A DNA stretch of 64,000 nt from an uncultured Hungatella sp. Lineage in GTDB: Bacteria > Bacillota > Clostridia > Lachnospirales > Lachnospiraceae. Positions 55,019-62,795 of the stretch are shown piece after piece. Each line of letters starts with the position of its first letter. Position 1 is the first letter of the stretch. Where the stretch lies: assembly GCA_910579515.1 (NCBI GenBank), contig CAJTUV010000003.1:62001-126000 (forward strand), in the 5' to 3' direction. The translations under genes and the position numbers were made by a program. The notes below the pieces were generated by a model. That model had not been told where the DNA came from. It ran no database searches and saw only the letters and a program-made list of their open reading frames with translations.

Positions 55019-55622
55019 TTATGATGCAGGGAATTTAAAAAGTGTGGAGAAGGCCCTGACCTATTTGGGAGAAGAAGCGGTTATCACCAGAGACTGCGGG
55101 GAGATTTTGTCTGCAGATCGGGTGATTTTGCCGGGAGTGGGAGCCTTTGGCGATGCTATGGACAAACTGAGTCAGTATAAAATGGATGAGGTCCTCTATC
55201 AGGTGGTGGAGAAAAACATTCCCCTTCTTGGCATCTGTCTGGGACTTCAGCTTCTATTTGAAAGCAGCCAGGAAAGCCCTGAAGTCAGGGGGCTTGGCAT
55301 TTTAAAAGGGAAGATTCTTCGGATTCCTGAGACTTCGGGTCTTAAAATTCCTCATATGGGATGGAACTCCCTAAATATCAGGGAGGGGGGCAGGCTGTTT
55401 GACGGTGTCCGTCAGGGAGAGTATGTGTATTTTGTCCATTCCTACTATCTCAGTGCGGACAATGAAATGGTGGTGGCGGCTACCACAGAATATGGAGTCA
55501 CAATTCATGCTGCAGTGGAAGCAGGGAATGTATATGCCTGTCAGTTCCACCCGGAAAAGAGCAGCGAGACAGGTCTTAAGATTCTGAAGAATTTTGTGGA
55601 GAAGACAGGCTGCGGAAATTAG
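55002..55622 (+). CDS. hisH: Imidazole glycerol phosphate synthase glutaminase subunit HisH
   Basis: Class I glutamine amidotransferase that feeds ammonia to HisF in histidine biosynthesis. The 206-residue product has the nucleophile Cys in LLGICLGLQLLFE (about residue 79) and the His-Glu pair in CQFHPEKSSE near the C terminus. GAGAFGDAM-type oxyanion and tunnel segments are present. It overlaps the sirtuin-like gene by 17 bases. No other his genes are seen besides hisF, so the rest of the pathway is elsewhere. Confidence 0.96.
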   Translation: MTAIVDYDAGNLKSVEKALTYLGEEAVITRDCGEILSADRVILPGVGAFGDAMDKLSQYKMDEVLYQVVEKNIPLLGICLGLQLLFESSQESPEVRGLGILKGKILRIPETSGLKIPHMGWNSLNIREGGRLFDGVRQGEYVYFVHSYYLSADNEMVVAATTEYGVTIHAAVEAGNVYACQFHPEKSSETGLKILKNFVEKTGCGN

Positions 55623-55639
55623 CGTGACAGGAGGAGCGT

Positions 55640-56419
55640 ATGCATACAAAACGGATTATCCCATGTTTGGACGTCCATGAAGGCAGAGTAGTAAAAGGCG
55701 TGAATTTTGTTAATTTGCGAGATGCGGGAGATCCAGTGGAGATCGGAGCGGCTTATGATAAAGCAGGAGCGGACGAGTTGGTCTTTCTTGACATAACTGC
55801 TTCCTCAGATAATCGGGCGACCGTAGTAGATATGGTGCGAAGAGTGGCCAAGACCGTGTTTATTCCCTTTACGGTAGGCGGAGGAATCCGTACGGTAGAG
55901 GATTTTCGTATGCTTTTAAGAGAAGGCGCGGATAAGATATCCATTAATTCTTCTGCTATCAACACGCCCAGCCTGATTTGCGCGGCGGCGGATAAATTTG
56001 GAAGGCAGTGCGTGGTAGTGGCTATTGATGCAAGACGCAGAAGCGACGGCACAGGCTGGAACGTGTACAAGAATGGAGGGCGGATTGACACAGGACTGGA
56101 TGCAGTTTCCTGGGCTATGGAAGCAGACCGCCTGGGGGCAGGGGAGATTTTATTAACCAGTATGGACTGCGACGGGACAAAGGCTGGGTATGACAATGAA
56201 CTGACCAGATTGATTGCAGAGAATGTGTCAGTTCCGGTAATCGCTTCCGGCGGTGCAGGGACGAAGGAACATTTTTATGATGCATTGACAAAAGGGAAGG
56301 CGGACGCGGCTTTAGCCGCTTCTCTGTTTCATTACAAAGAGCTGGAAATTGACGATTTGAAACGGTATCTGGCAGGCAGAGGCGTTTCGGTTCGTTTATC
56401 AAAAATACAAGGAGGATGA
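55640..56419 (+). CDS. hisF: Imidazole glycerol phosphate synthase cyclase subunit HisF
   Basis: TIM-barrel cyclase making imidazole glycerol phosphate and AICAR from PRFAR plus ammonia from HisH. The 259-residue product has the catalytic Asp11-equivalent in [16 protein letters not shown] and the Asp130-equivalent in VVVAIDARR. The phosphate-binding GGGIR and ASGGAG motifs are intact. It follows hisH by 17 bases and precedes ung by one. Confidence 0.97.
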   Translation: MHTKRIIPCLDVHEGRVVKGVNFVNLRDAGDPVEIGAAYDKAGADELVFLDITASSDNRATVVDMVRRVAKTVFIPFTVGGGIRTVEDFRMLLREGADKISINSSAINTPSLICAAADKFGRQCVVVAIDARRRSDGTGWNVYKNGGRIDTGLDAVSWAMEADRLGAGEILLTSMDCDGTKAGYDNELTRLIAENVSVPVIASGGAGTKEHFYDALTKGKADAALAASLFHYKELEIDDLKRYLAGRGVSVRLSKIQGG

Positions 56420-56420
56420 C

Positions 56421-57101
56421 ATGGCAGCATTAGAAAATGATTGGGTTTTGGCAATCGGAGAGGAATTTAAGAAACCATATTATAAACAGTTGTATGAATT
56501 TGTGAAAGAAGAGTACAATACCAGGGTGATTTATCCGCCTTCTGAGGATATTTTTAACGCCCTCCATTTGACTCCGTTAAAGGAAGTGAAGGTTCTGATT
56601 TTAGGCCAGGACCCTTATCACAATGTAAAACAGGCTCACGGCCTGTCGTTTTCGGTGCTGCCAGAGCAAAAAAGGATTCCGCCGTCTTTACAAAATATTT
56701 ATCAGGAGCTTTCTGATGATTTGGGCTGCTACGTTCCTGACAATGGTTATCTGGAAAAGTGGGCCAGACAGGGCGTTCTGCTTTTGAATACCGTATTGAC
56801 CGTTCGGGCGCACCAGGCCAATTCTCATCAGGGAAGAGGATGGGAGACATTTACGGATGCGATTATCAAAGCGGTGAATAGTCAGGAGCGTCCAATCGTA
56901 TATATGTTGTGGGGGCGCCCTGCTCAGAGCAAGATTCCCATGCTGAAGAATCCGGATCATCTGATTTTAAAGGCGCCGCATCCAAGCCCGCTGTCTGCGG
57001 ACAGAGGCTTCTTTGGATGCAGACATTTCAGCCAGGCCAATGAATTTTTGGAAAAACATGGGGTGACTCCGATTGACTGGCAGATTGAAAACATTCGGTA
57101 A
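56421..57101 (+). CDS. ung: Uracil-DNA glycosylase
   Basis: Family 1 UDG that removes uracil from DNA to start base excision repair. The 226-residue product has the catalytic Asp in [20 protein letters not shown] (about residues 60-79) and the His-loop in [19 protein letters not shown]. Both motifs are intact. ATG 56421 is one base after the hisF stop with AAGGAGG upstream, so it is translated from the same transcript. Confidence 0.97.
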   Translation: MAALENDWVLAIGEEFKKPYYKQLYEFVKEEYNTRVIYPPSEDIFNALHLTPLKEVKVLILGQDPYHNVKQAHGLSFSVLPEQKRIPPSLQNIYQELSDDLGCYVPDNGYLEKWARQGVLLLNTVLTVRAHQANSHQGRGWETFTDAIIKAVNSQERPIVYMLWGRPAQSKIPMLKNPDHLILKAPHPSPLSADRGFFGCRHFSQANEFLEKHGVTPIDWQIENIR

Positions 57102-57121
57102 GGACGAAAGGGGCATTTAAA

Positions 57122-58012
57122 ATGAGTTTCATAGAAGTCTTAAAGGTTCTGGTGTTTGGAATTGTGGAGGGATTTACAGAATGGCTGCCAATCAGCAGTA
57201 CTGGACATATGATTCTGTTAGACGAGCTGATACACTTAAATGTGTCAAAGGATTTTAAAGATGTTTTTTTGGTGGTGATTCAATTAGGCGCGATTTTGGC
57301 GGTAGTGCTTCTATACTTTTATAAATTGAATCCCTTTATCCGATTAAGAGGAAAAGAGCCCAAAGGCGCCGTGATTCCTTTGATGGAAAATGGGGGAAAC
57401 GGAATTGGCGTAAAAATTCACACCATGATCTTGTGGATGAAGGTGATAGTGGCCTGTATTCCGGCTGCAGTTTTGGGAATTTTAATCGACGATTGGATGG
57501 AAGCCCATTTGACAAACGCGTATGTGGTTTCTGCCACGTTAATTTTATATGGAATTTTGTTTATTGTGGTGGAAAATGTAAATTATGGAAAACGGCCGGT
57601 TGTGGAGAAGGTGGGACAGATATCCTACAAACTGGCGTTCTATATCGGTTTATTTCAGGTGCTGTCTCTGGTGCCCGGGACCTCCAGGTCAGGAGCCACG
57701 ATTTTAGGAGCCATGATTTTAGGCTGTTCCAGAGGCGCGGCGGCTGAGTTTTCGTTTTTCCTGGGGGTTCCGGTTATGTTTGGCGCCAGCTTTTTGCGGC
57801 TTATTAAGTATGGCTTCCACTTTACCGGAGCGGAAGTGTTTATCTTGATTTTTGGTATGGTAGTCGCATTTTTGGTTTCCGTTTACTCCATAAAATTTTT
57901 GATGAGCTATATCAGGCGGAACGACTTTAAACTATTTGGATATTATCGAATTGTGCTTGGGGTGATTGTGTTGATCTATTTTGGCGTAAGAGCGATTCTC
58001 AGCCTGATGTAA
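57122..58012 (+). CDS. uppP: Undecaprenyl-diphosphatase UppP (BacA)
   Basis: 296-residue polytopic membrane phosphatase that recycles the undecaprenyl carrier for peptidoglycan synthesis and contributes to bacitracin tolerance. The first active-site motif [18 protein letters not shown] (about residues 12-29) and the second [14 protein letters not shown] are intact, with about eight hydrophobic segments. A 20-residue insert-like loop (about 80-105) is a mild oddity. It starts 20 bases after ung and converges on the small HPr-like gene. Confidence 0.95.
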   Translation: MSFIEVLKVLVFGIVEGFTEWLPISSTGHMILLDELIHLNVSKDFKDVFLVVIQLGAILAVVLLYFYKLNPFIRLRGKEPKGAVIPLMENGGNGIGVKIHTMILWMKVIVACIPAAVLGILIDDWMEAHLTNAYVVSATLILYGILFIVVENVNYGKRPVVEKVGQISYKLAFYIGLFQVLSLVPGTSRSGATILGAMILGCSRGAAAEFSFFLGVPVMFGASFLRLIKYGFHFTGAEVFILIFGMVVAFLVSVYSIKFLMSYIRRNDFKLFGYYRIVLGVIVLIYFGVRAILSLM

Positions 58013-58028
58013 AGATTCGAGAAATTAC

Positions 58029-58274
58029 TTATGGGGTAAGCAGGTACGTGATCCGCTGCTGTGCTTTGGCCTCGTCCCAGCCATTAAAGCAGAACAGCTG
58101 ATTTGGTTGGTGAGTATCAAATCCGTTCTTCATCTCATTGTAGTTCTTGACATTGACCTTGAATTGTTCGTATTCAATGAAAATATCACAGTCGTATGTA
58201 TTGGCCGCACTGATCAGAACCGCAATCGGAATGGGGTAGGATTTCTGACGAATGTTGAATTCTTTTCGCAACAT
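58029..58274 (-). CDS. Degenerate HPr-like protein
   Basis: 81-residue protein with the HPr fold pattern but no active-site His. The segment that should read GLHARPA reads SYPIPIAVLISAAN, and the KSIMG helix is replaced by VKNYNEMKN. The ATG at 58274 follows GGAGG eight bases away, supporting a real gene. Residue pattern YDCDIFIEYEQFKVNV aligns with HPr strands. Phosphoryl transfer is ruled out by sequence; a binding or regulatory role is possible. The 190 bases upstream (58275-58463) are AT-rich with no clear promoter. Confidence 0.68.
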   Translation of the reverse strand: MLRKEFNIRQKSYPIPIAVLISAANTYDCDIFIEYEQFKVNVKNYNEMKNGFDTHQPNQLFCFNGWDEAKAQQRITYLLTP

Positions 58275-58463
58275 AGTATTGGCCTCCTTACTTTAGAACC
58301 TTTCCGTTAAAGGTAGAAAGAAAATGATAGCTACAATTCGATTATAACACGGATAAGGGACAAAAAACAAGCCTATATTTAAGGAAAAATCTAAATAATT
58401 GTCGGATAATTGTAAGAAAATCTTTTAATAAAGATTTTTTGATGTCAAAAACAGATATACGAT

Positions 58464-58510
58464 AAAAACGCCGGAAAACAGAGCGGATTCTTCTGTTCTC
58501 CGGCGTTTTT
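58464..58510 (-). terminator. Terminator of the DAHP synthase gene
   Basis: AAAAACGCCGGA (58464-58475) pairs with TCCGGCGTTTTT (58499-58510), with an inner AACAGA/TCTGTT stem. It begins 12 bases past the minus-strand stop. The flanking A and T runs could make it work in both directions. Confidence 0.85.
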
Positions 58511-58521
58511 ATAGAAACGGG

Positions 58522-59553
58522 TCAGTTTAAACCTTCTGCGATTTCATAGATGAGGCGCTCAGAGTCTTCCCAGCCAAGACAGGGGTCTGTGATGGACTTT
58601 CCATAACAATGTTCCCCGATTTTTTGACTGCCGGGTTCAATGTAGCTTTCAATCATGACGCCTTTGACCATTTCCTGAATCTCAAAGGAGTGGCGGCGGC
58701 TGTGGAGAACCTCTTTTACAATACGAATCTGCTCTTTATACCGTTTGCCTGAGTTTGAGTGATTGGCATCTACGATACAGGCGGGATTTTTTAAATCCCG
58801 TTTACTGTAGAGTTCATGAAGAAGAATCAAATCTTCATAGTGGTAGTTGGGAAGGTTCTGCCCATGCTTGTTGACAGCTCCCCGTAAAATCGTGTGGGTC
58901 AGGGGATTACCCGGGGTGTGGACTTCATAGCCGCGGAAAATAAATTCATGACTGCTTTGGGCTGCTACCACAGAATTGAGCATGACAGACAAATCGCCGC
59001 TGGTAGGATTTTTCATGCCTACCGGAACATCACAGCCGCTGGCTACAAGCCTGTGCTGTTGATTTTCTACAGAACGCGCGCCTACTGCGATGTAGGACAT
59101 CAAGTCTGTCAGATACCGAAGGTTTTCTGGATATAACATCTCGTCTGCCGTAGTCAGGCCGGTCTCCTGAACCACATGCATATGCATACGTCGTATTGCG
59201 ATGATGCCTTCGTACATATTGGGCTTTTTTTCTGGATCCGGCTGATGGAGAAGTCCTTTATATCCCTCTCCGGTGGTTCTGGGTTTGTTGGTGTAAACCC
59301 TGGGAATGAGAATCAGTCTGTCCTTTACCTTTTCCTGTACAGAAACCAGGCGGCTTACATAATCCAGGACAGAGTTTTCGTTATCTGCGGAACAGGGACC
59401 GATGATAACCAGAAATTTCTTACTCTCTCCAGATAGAACCTTTCGGATTTCTTCATCTCGCTTTGCCTTGATTTGCGCCAGCCCGTCAGGGAGAGGAAAT
59501 TGTTCCCTGATTTCCTCCGGCGTGGGAAGTTTATTGATAAATTCAAGTCCCAT
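58522..59553 (-). CDS. 3-deoxy-7-phosphoheptulonate (DAHP) synthase, type I
   Basis: First enzyme of the shikimate pathway: phosphoenolpyruvate plus erythrose-4-phosphate to DAHP. The 343-residue product is the AroF/AroG/AroH class: IIGPCSADNENSVLDY (metal Cys, about residues 50-65), IPRVYTNKPRTTGEGYKGL, VGARSVENQQHR, GMKNPTSGD and DANHSNSGKRY with metal His. The N-terminal extension of the E. coli-like feedback-regulated class is short but present. It follows a PH-domain gene by 14 bases. Confidence 0.95.
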   Translation of the reverse strand: MGLEFINKLPTPEEIREQFPLPDGLAQIKAKRDEEIRKVLSGESKKFLVIIGPCSADNENSVLDYVSRLVSVQEKVKDRLILIPRVYTNKPRTTGEGYKGLLHQPDPEKKPNMYEGIIAIRRMHMHVVQETGLTTADEMLYPENLRYLTDLMSYIAVGARSVENQQHRLVASGCDVPVGMKNPTSGDLSVMLNSVVAAQSSHEFIFRGYEVHTPGNPLTHTILRGAVNKHGQNLPNYHYEDLILLHELYSKRDLKNPACIVDANHSNSGKRYKEQIRIVKEVLHSRRHSFEIQEMVKGVMIESYIEPGSQKIGEHCYGKSITDPCLGWEDSERLIYEIAEGLN

Positions 59554-59567
59554 TGTAAGTGTTCTCC

Positions 59568-59993
59568 TTAGTCTATTTTTTCTCCGTCAAAATCACAGAC
59601 GCCGTCTTCGTCTATGTCCATATGCTGATGGGTGGGAGAATCGCCGTAAAATTCTTTACCTACCACATTGCGGTGGCAGCGGCTTTCTTCCACGGCCTGA
59701 GAAATCAGATTCCGTACCATTTTAGGTTTTGCAATATTTTTTAAAATAATTTCCGGTGTAGAATCTACCTTGGCTTTGATGATAATGTCTCCGGTTCCGA
59801 ATAGTTTATGTGCCAGAGTCTGACGAAGAGTCAAATCCACAATACGATAGAGAAGAGTTTCATTGATGGTGGTGCTGAAAAAACCTTCCTGAATCATCAG
59901 ACGGTCATTTTCAATATAGTATTTTGTAAAACTGATAGGAAACCAGAGGTGGTGCTTTTTATCTTTCCATATGACATTGGTTTTCGAATCCAT
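59568..59993 (-). CDS. Bacterial PH-domain protein
   Basis: 141-residue cytosolic protein. ATG 59993 has AAGGAG eight bases upstream; a TTG six bases earlier is less likely. Residues about 10-110 resemble the bacterial pleckstrin-homology (bPH2/YdbT) fold: WFPISFTKYYIENDRLMIQEGFFSTTINETLLYRIVDLTL (positions 18-57), then a DIIIKAKVDSTPEIILKNIA strand pair and a helix. A short polar C-terminal tail is acidic (DIDEDGVCDFDGEKID). Function is unknown; it heads a two-gene unit with the DAHP synthase. Confidence 0.8.
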   Translation of the reverse strand: MDSKTNVIWKDKKHHLWFPISFTKYYIENDRLMIQEGFFSTTINETLLYRIVDLTLRQTLAHKLFGTGDIIIKAKVDSTPEIILKNIAKPKMVRNLISQAVEESRCHRNVVGKEFYGDSPTHQHMDIDEDGVCDFDGEKID

Positions 59994-60025
59994 ATGCAAA
60001 ACTCCTTTTTGTTGTTGTGGTTCTT

Positions 60026-60054
60026 ATTTTAGCACGGAAAAAAAGGGATGTAAA
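60026..60054 (-). promoter_or_regulatory. Promoter of the PH-domain/DAHP synthase unit
   Basis: Minus strand TTTACA (60054-60049), 17-base spacer, TAAAAT (60031-60026). Confidence 0.55.
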
Positions 60055-60069
60055 CTGAAATAAGCGGTG

Positions 60070-60098
60070 TTGACGGGATTCTTTTCGGAAAGTATAAT
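60070..60098 (+). promoter_or_regulatory. Promoter of the MBL-hydrolase unit
   Basis: TTGACG (60070-60075), 17-base spacer, TATAAT (60093-60098), about 54 bases ahead of the start codon. Confidence 0.76.
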
Positions 60099-60152
60099 AG
60101 GGACAGCGATGTGAAACACCTTAAGTCATTGCAGGAAAAGGAGGGGAATCGT

Positions 60153-60776
60153 ATGCAGGAGGGGATAAAGATTCGATGGCTGGGGCATTCTTGCTTTAAA
60201 GTGGAGTTTATGGGATACAGCGTGGTTTTTGATCCTTATGAGGATGGATATGTTCCGGGACTAAAGCCTCTGAGAGAAGAGGCGGACAAGGTACTGTGCA
60301 GTCATGACCATGGAGATCATAATGCCAAAAAGGTGATTACAGAAAGAAAGGGAGGAAAGTGCCCTGTCTGTGTGAAGACTATTTCTACCTGGCATGATGA
60401 CAGGCAGGGGGCTTTGCGAGGAAAGAACCTGATTCATCTTTTGGAGTGGGATTCGTTTCGGATTGCTCATTTGGGGGATCTTGGATGCCAGCTTCTGCCT
60501 GAACAGGAGGATGATTTAAAGGGGCTGGACCTTCTTATGGTTCCGGTGGGCGGATACTATACCATCAATGCAAGGCAGGCAAAGGATTTGGTGGAAAGAA
60601 TCTGCCCCAGGGTAACAGTTCCTATGCATTACAGAGGGGAAAACTTTGGATTCGACGTTTTGGCTCCCTTAGAAGATTACAGAAATCTTTGCGACGACGT
60701 GGTCTTTTATGAGAACAGCGAATTTTTTCTTACCAAAGACCTGCCAAAGCAGACGGCGGTTCTTAAAATCCAGTAA
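60153..60776 (+). CDS. Metallo-beta-lactamase-fold hydrolase (UlaG-like)
   Basis: 207-residue metal-dependent hydrolase. ATG 60153 follows AAGGAGGGG; the earlier in-frame GTG has no site. The N-terminal strand IRWLGHSCFKVE is typical of the UlaG/YtkL-like group. The metal ligands are in CSHDHGDHNAK (about residues 50-60), AHLGDLGCQL and the C-terminal VPMHYRGENFG. The substrate is unknown. A zinc-ribbon membrane protein gene follows 23 bases later. Confidence 0.9.
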   Translation: MQEGIKIRWLGHSCFKVEFMGYSVVFDPYEDGYVPGLKPLREEADKVLCSHDHGDHNAKKVITERKGGKCPVCVKTISTWHDDRQGALRGKNLIHLLEWDSFRIAHLGDLGCQLLPEQEDDLKGLDLLMVPVGGYYTINARQAKDLVERICPRVTVPMHYRGENFGFDVLAPLEDYRNLCDDVVFYENSEFFLTKDLPKQTAVLKIQ

Positions 60777-60799
60777 AAATAAGGAAAGGAAAAGGAGAA

Positions 60800-61183
60800 A
60801 TGTGGAATCGTTGGAAGGATAACTTTCGCCGCTTTATGGTTGGACGATACGGCGGAGATGAATTAAACCGGTTTTTAATGACGGCCATATTGATCGCCGT
60901 GATATTGAACCTGCTGATTAGGAGCCGGATTTTGATATGGGCAGAGGGACTGTGTCTGATAGTTTGCTATTACCGGATGTTTTCTAAAAATACCGGAAAG
61001 CGTTTTCAGGAGAATCAGACCTTCTTAAATCTGCGGTTTCGAATGGGAGAAAAAGTGAAGGGATGGAAGTATAAAATATTCAAATGTCCTAATTGCGGAC
61101 AGAAACTTCGGATTCCCAGAGGCCATGGAAAGATCAGTATTCACTGTAGAAAATGCGGCCACGATTTTATGGGAAAAAGCTGA
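60800..61183 (+). CDS. Membrane protein with C-terminal zinc ribbon
   Basis: 127-residue protein. It has a basic N terminus, two closely spaced hydrophobic segments (about residues 26-42 and 46-58), then a charged linker and a C-terminal zinc ribbon with CPNCGQKLRIPRG and CRKCGHDF. No known family function is clear. The same two-gene arrangement with an MBL hydrolase suggests one transcript. The sequence just after its stop (GAAAAAA...TTTTTTC, 61182-61200) could be a weak A/T-only hairpin terminator. Confidence 0.8.
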   Translation: MWNRWKDNFRRFMVGRYGGDELNRFLMTAILIAVILNLLIRSRILIWAEGLCLIVCYYRMFSKNTGKRFQENQTFLNLRFRMGEKVKGWKYKIFKCPNCGQKLRIPRGHGKISIHCRKCGHDFMGKS

Positions 61184-61200
61184 AAAAAAGTAGTTTTTTC

Positions 61201-61229
61201 TTGACATCTGGGCGGGACAATGATACCAT
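61201..61229 (+). promoter_or_regulatory. Promoter of the flavoprotein operon
   Basis: TTGACA (61201-61206), 17-base spacer, TACCAT (61224-61229). Transcription would start near 61236, upstream of a leader terminator. Confidence 0.76.
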
Positions 61230-61270
61230 AAAAGTGTCAGTTGAATAACAAAAACCTTTGTGATGAGAGA

Positions 61271-61322
61271 GCAAGGTGAGACAGAGGAAATGATTTCCCT
61301 TTGTTCACGTTGCCCTTTTTTT
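61271..61322 (+). terminator. Leader terminator ahead of the flavoprotein operon
   Basis: GCAAGGTGAGACAGAGG (61271-61287) pairs with CCTTTGTTCACGTTGC (61298-61313), with one mismatch and one bulge, followed by CC and seven Ts. It lies between the promoter and the first gene. CCTTTG at 61255-61260 can instead pair with CAAGG at 61272-61276, which would break the terminator. This is the layout of an antiterminator-controlled leader; GlpP is a plausible partner for a glycerol-3-phosphate operon but is not in the window. Confidence 0.68.
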
Positions 61323-61346
61323 ATCCAAGGGGAATAGGAGAGGATT

Positions 61347-62795
61347 ATGAGCAGACTAAATTATGATGTAGTGGTGGTTGGCGGAGGCGTGACTGGCTGT
61401 GCGATTGCCAGGGAACTGTCCAGGTATGAGCTGAACTGCTGCCTGATGGAGCGGACGGAGGATGTGTGTTCCGGAACCTCCAAGGCAAACAGCGCCATTG
61501 TTCATGCCGGATATGATGCAGTTCCAGGCTCGTTAAAAGCCAGGTTCAATGTTGCCGGAAATGCCATGATGGAATCTTTGTCAAAGGAACTGGATTTTGA
61601 GTTCCAGAAGAATGGTTCCATGGTGCTTTGTTTTGCTGAAGAAGATCGTCCGGGTTTGGATGCCTTATATGACAAAGGCGTAGCCAACGGGGTACCGGAC
61701 CTTCAGATTATCAGTGGAGATCAGGCCAGGGCGATGGAGCCGAATCTTTCCGACCAGGTAGTTGCCGCTTTGTATGCGCCTACCGGCGGTATTGTGTGCC
61801 CATTTGGTCTGACCATTGCCCTTGCAGAGAATGCCTGTGACAATGGAGTGGAATTTAAACTGAACACAGAGGTTTTGGAAGTGGCTGCCGTGGAAGGTGG
61901 GTATGTGGTAAAGACCAATCAAGGCGATGTGACCACAAAGTATGTAGTGAACGCAGCAGGAGTCTATGCAGACCAGATTCACAATATGGTCTGTGAAAAG
62001 AAGTTGTGCTTAACTCCAAGAAAGGGCGATTACTGTCTGTTAGACCACGAGGCAGGAGACCATGTAAAGCATACGATTTTCCAGCTTCCGGGTAAGTATG
62101 GAAAAGGCGTTTTGGTGGCTCCTACGGTCCACGGAAATCTTTTACTGGGGCCGACGGCTGTGGATGTAAAGGACAAGGAAAACACAGCCACTACGGCAGG
62201 GGAACTGGCAGAGGTAATCCAGAAAACAGCAATCAGTGTAAAAAATATTCCTTATAATAAAGTAATTACTTCTTTTTCTGGTCTTCGTGCCCATGAGGCA
62301 GGAGATGACTTTATCATCGGAGAGGCAGAAGACGCCGAAGGATTTTTTGACGCGGCGGGAATTGAATCTCCGGGACTTTCCAGCGCTCCGGCTATCGGGG
62401 TTCATGTGGCTGAATTAGTGGCTTTAAAGGAAGGCGCCAAAAAGAAGGAAGGTTTTATTCCTACCAGAAAAGGAATCCCTCAGGTCAGCAAGTTAAGCTT
62501 TGAGGAGAGAGCGAAACTTATGAAGGAGCGTCCGGATTATGGAACCATTGTCTGCCGTTGTGAGAATGTGAGCGAGGGCGAGATCGTGGATGCGATCCGC
62601 AGAACTTTGGGAGCCACGTCTTTAGACGGGGTGAAGCGGAGAGTGCGTCAGGGTATGGGACGTTGTCAGGCAGGATTCTGTACGCCAAGAACCATGGAAA
62701 TTCTGTCAAGAGAACTAGGACGGCCTATGGAATCCATCTGTAAGAATGGTCCTGGGTCCGAGATTCTGATTCAAGATGGGAGGACAGAGGGATGA
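61347..62795 (+). CDS. FAD-dependent dehydrogenase, GlpA-like, with BFD-type [2Fe-2S] domain
   Basis: 482-residue flavoprotein related to anaerobic glycerol-3-phosphate dehydrogenase. The N-terminal FAD motif DVVVVGGGVTGCAIARELS (about residues 6-24) starts a DAO-type domain, with ANSAIVHAGYDA matching the glycerol-3-phosphate dehydrogenase group. The C terminus has a BFD-like Cys set: CRCENVSEGE and GRCQAGFCTPR (about residues 405-452). Such proteins pass electrons to a second flavoprotein encoded next. AGGAGAGG precedes ATG 61347. It overlaps the next gene by four bases. Confidence 0.9.
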   Translation: MSRLNYDVVVVGGGVTGCAIARELSRYELNCCLMERTEDVCSGTSKANSAIVHAGYDAVPGSLKARFNVAGNAMMESLSKELDFEFQKNGSMVLCFAEEDRPGLDALYDKGVANGVPDLQIISGDQARAMEPNLSDQVVAALYAPTGGIVCPFGLTIALAENACDNGVEFKLNTEVLEVAAVEGGYVVKTNQGDVTTKYVVNAAGVYADQIHNMVCEKKLCLTPRKGDYCLLDHEAGDHVKHTIFQLPGKYGKGVLVAPTVHGNLLLGPTAVDVKDKENTATTAGELAEVIQKTAISVKNIPYNKVITSFSGLRAHEAGDDFIIGEAEDAEGFFDAAGIESPGLSSAPAIGVHVAELVALKEGAKKKEGFIPTRKGIPQVSKLSFEERAKLMKERPDYGTIVCRCENVSEGEIVDAIRRTLGATSLDGVKRRVRQGMGRCQAGFCTPRTMEILSRELGRPMESICKNGPGSEILIQDGRTEG

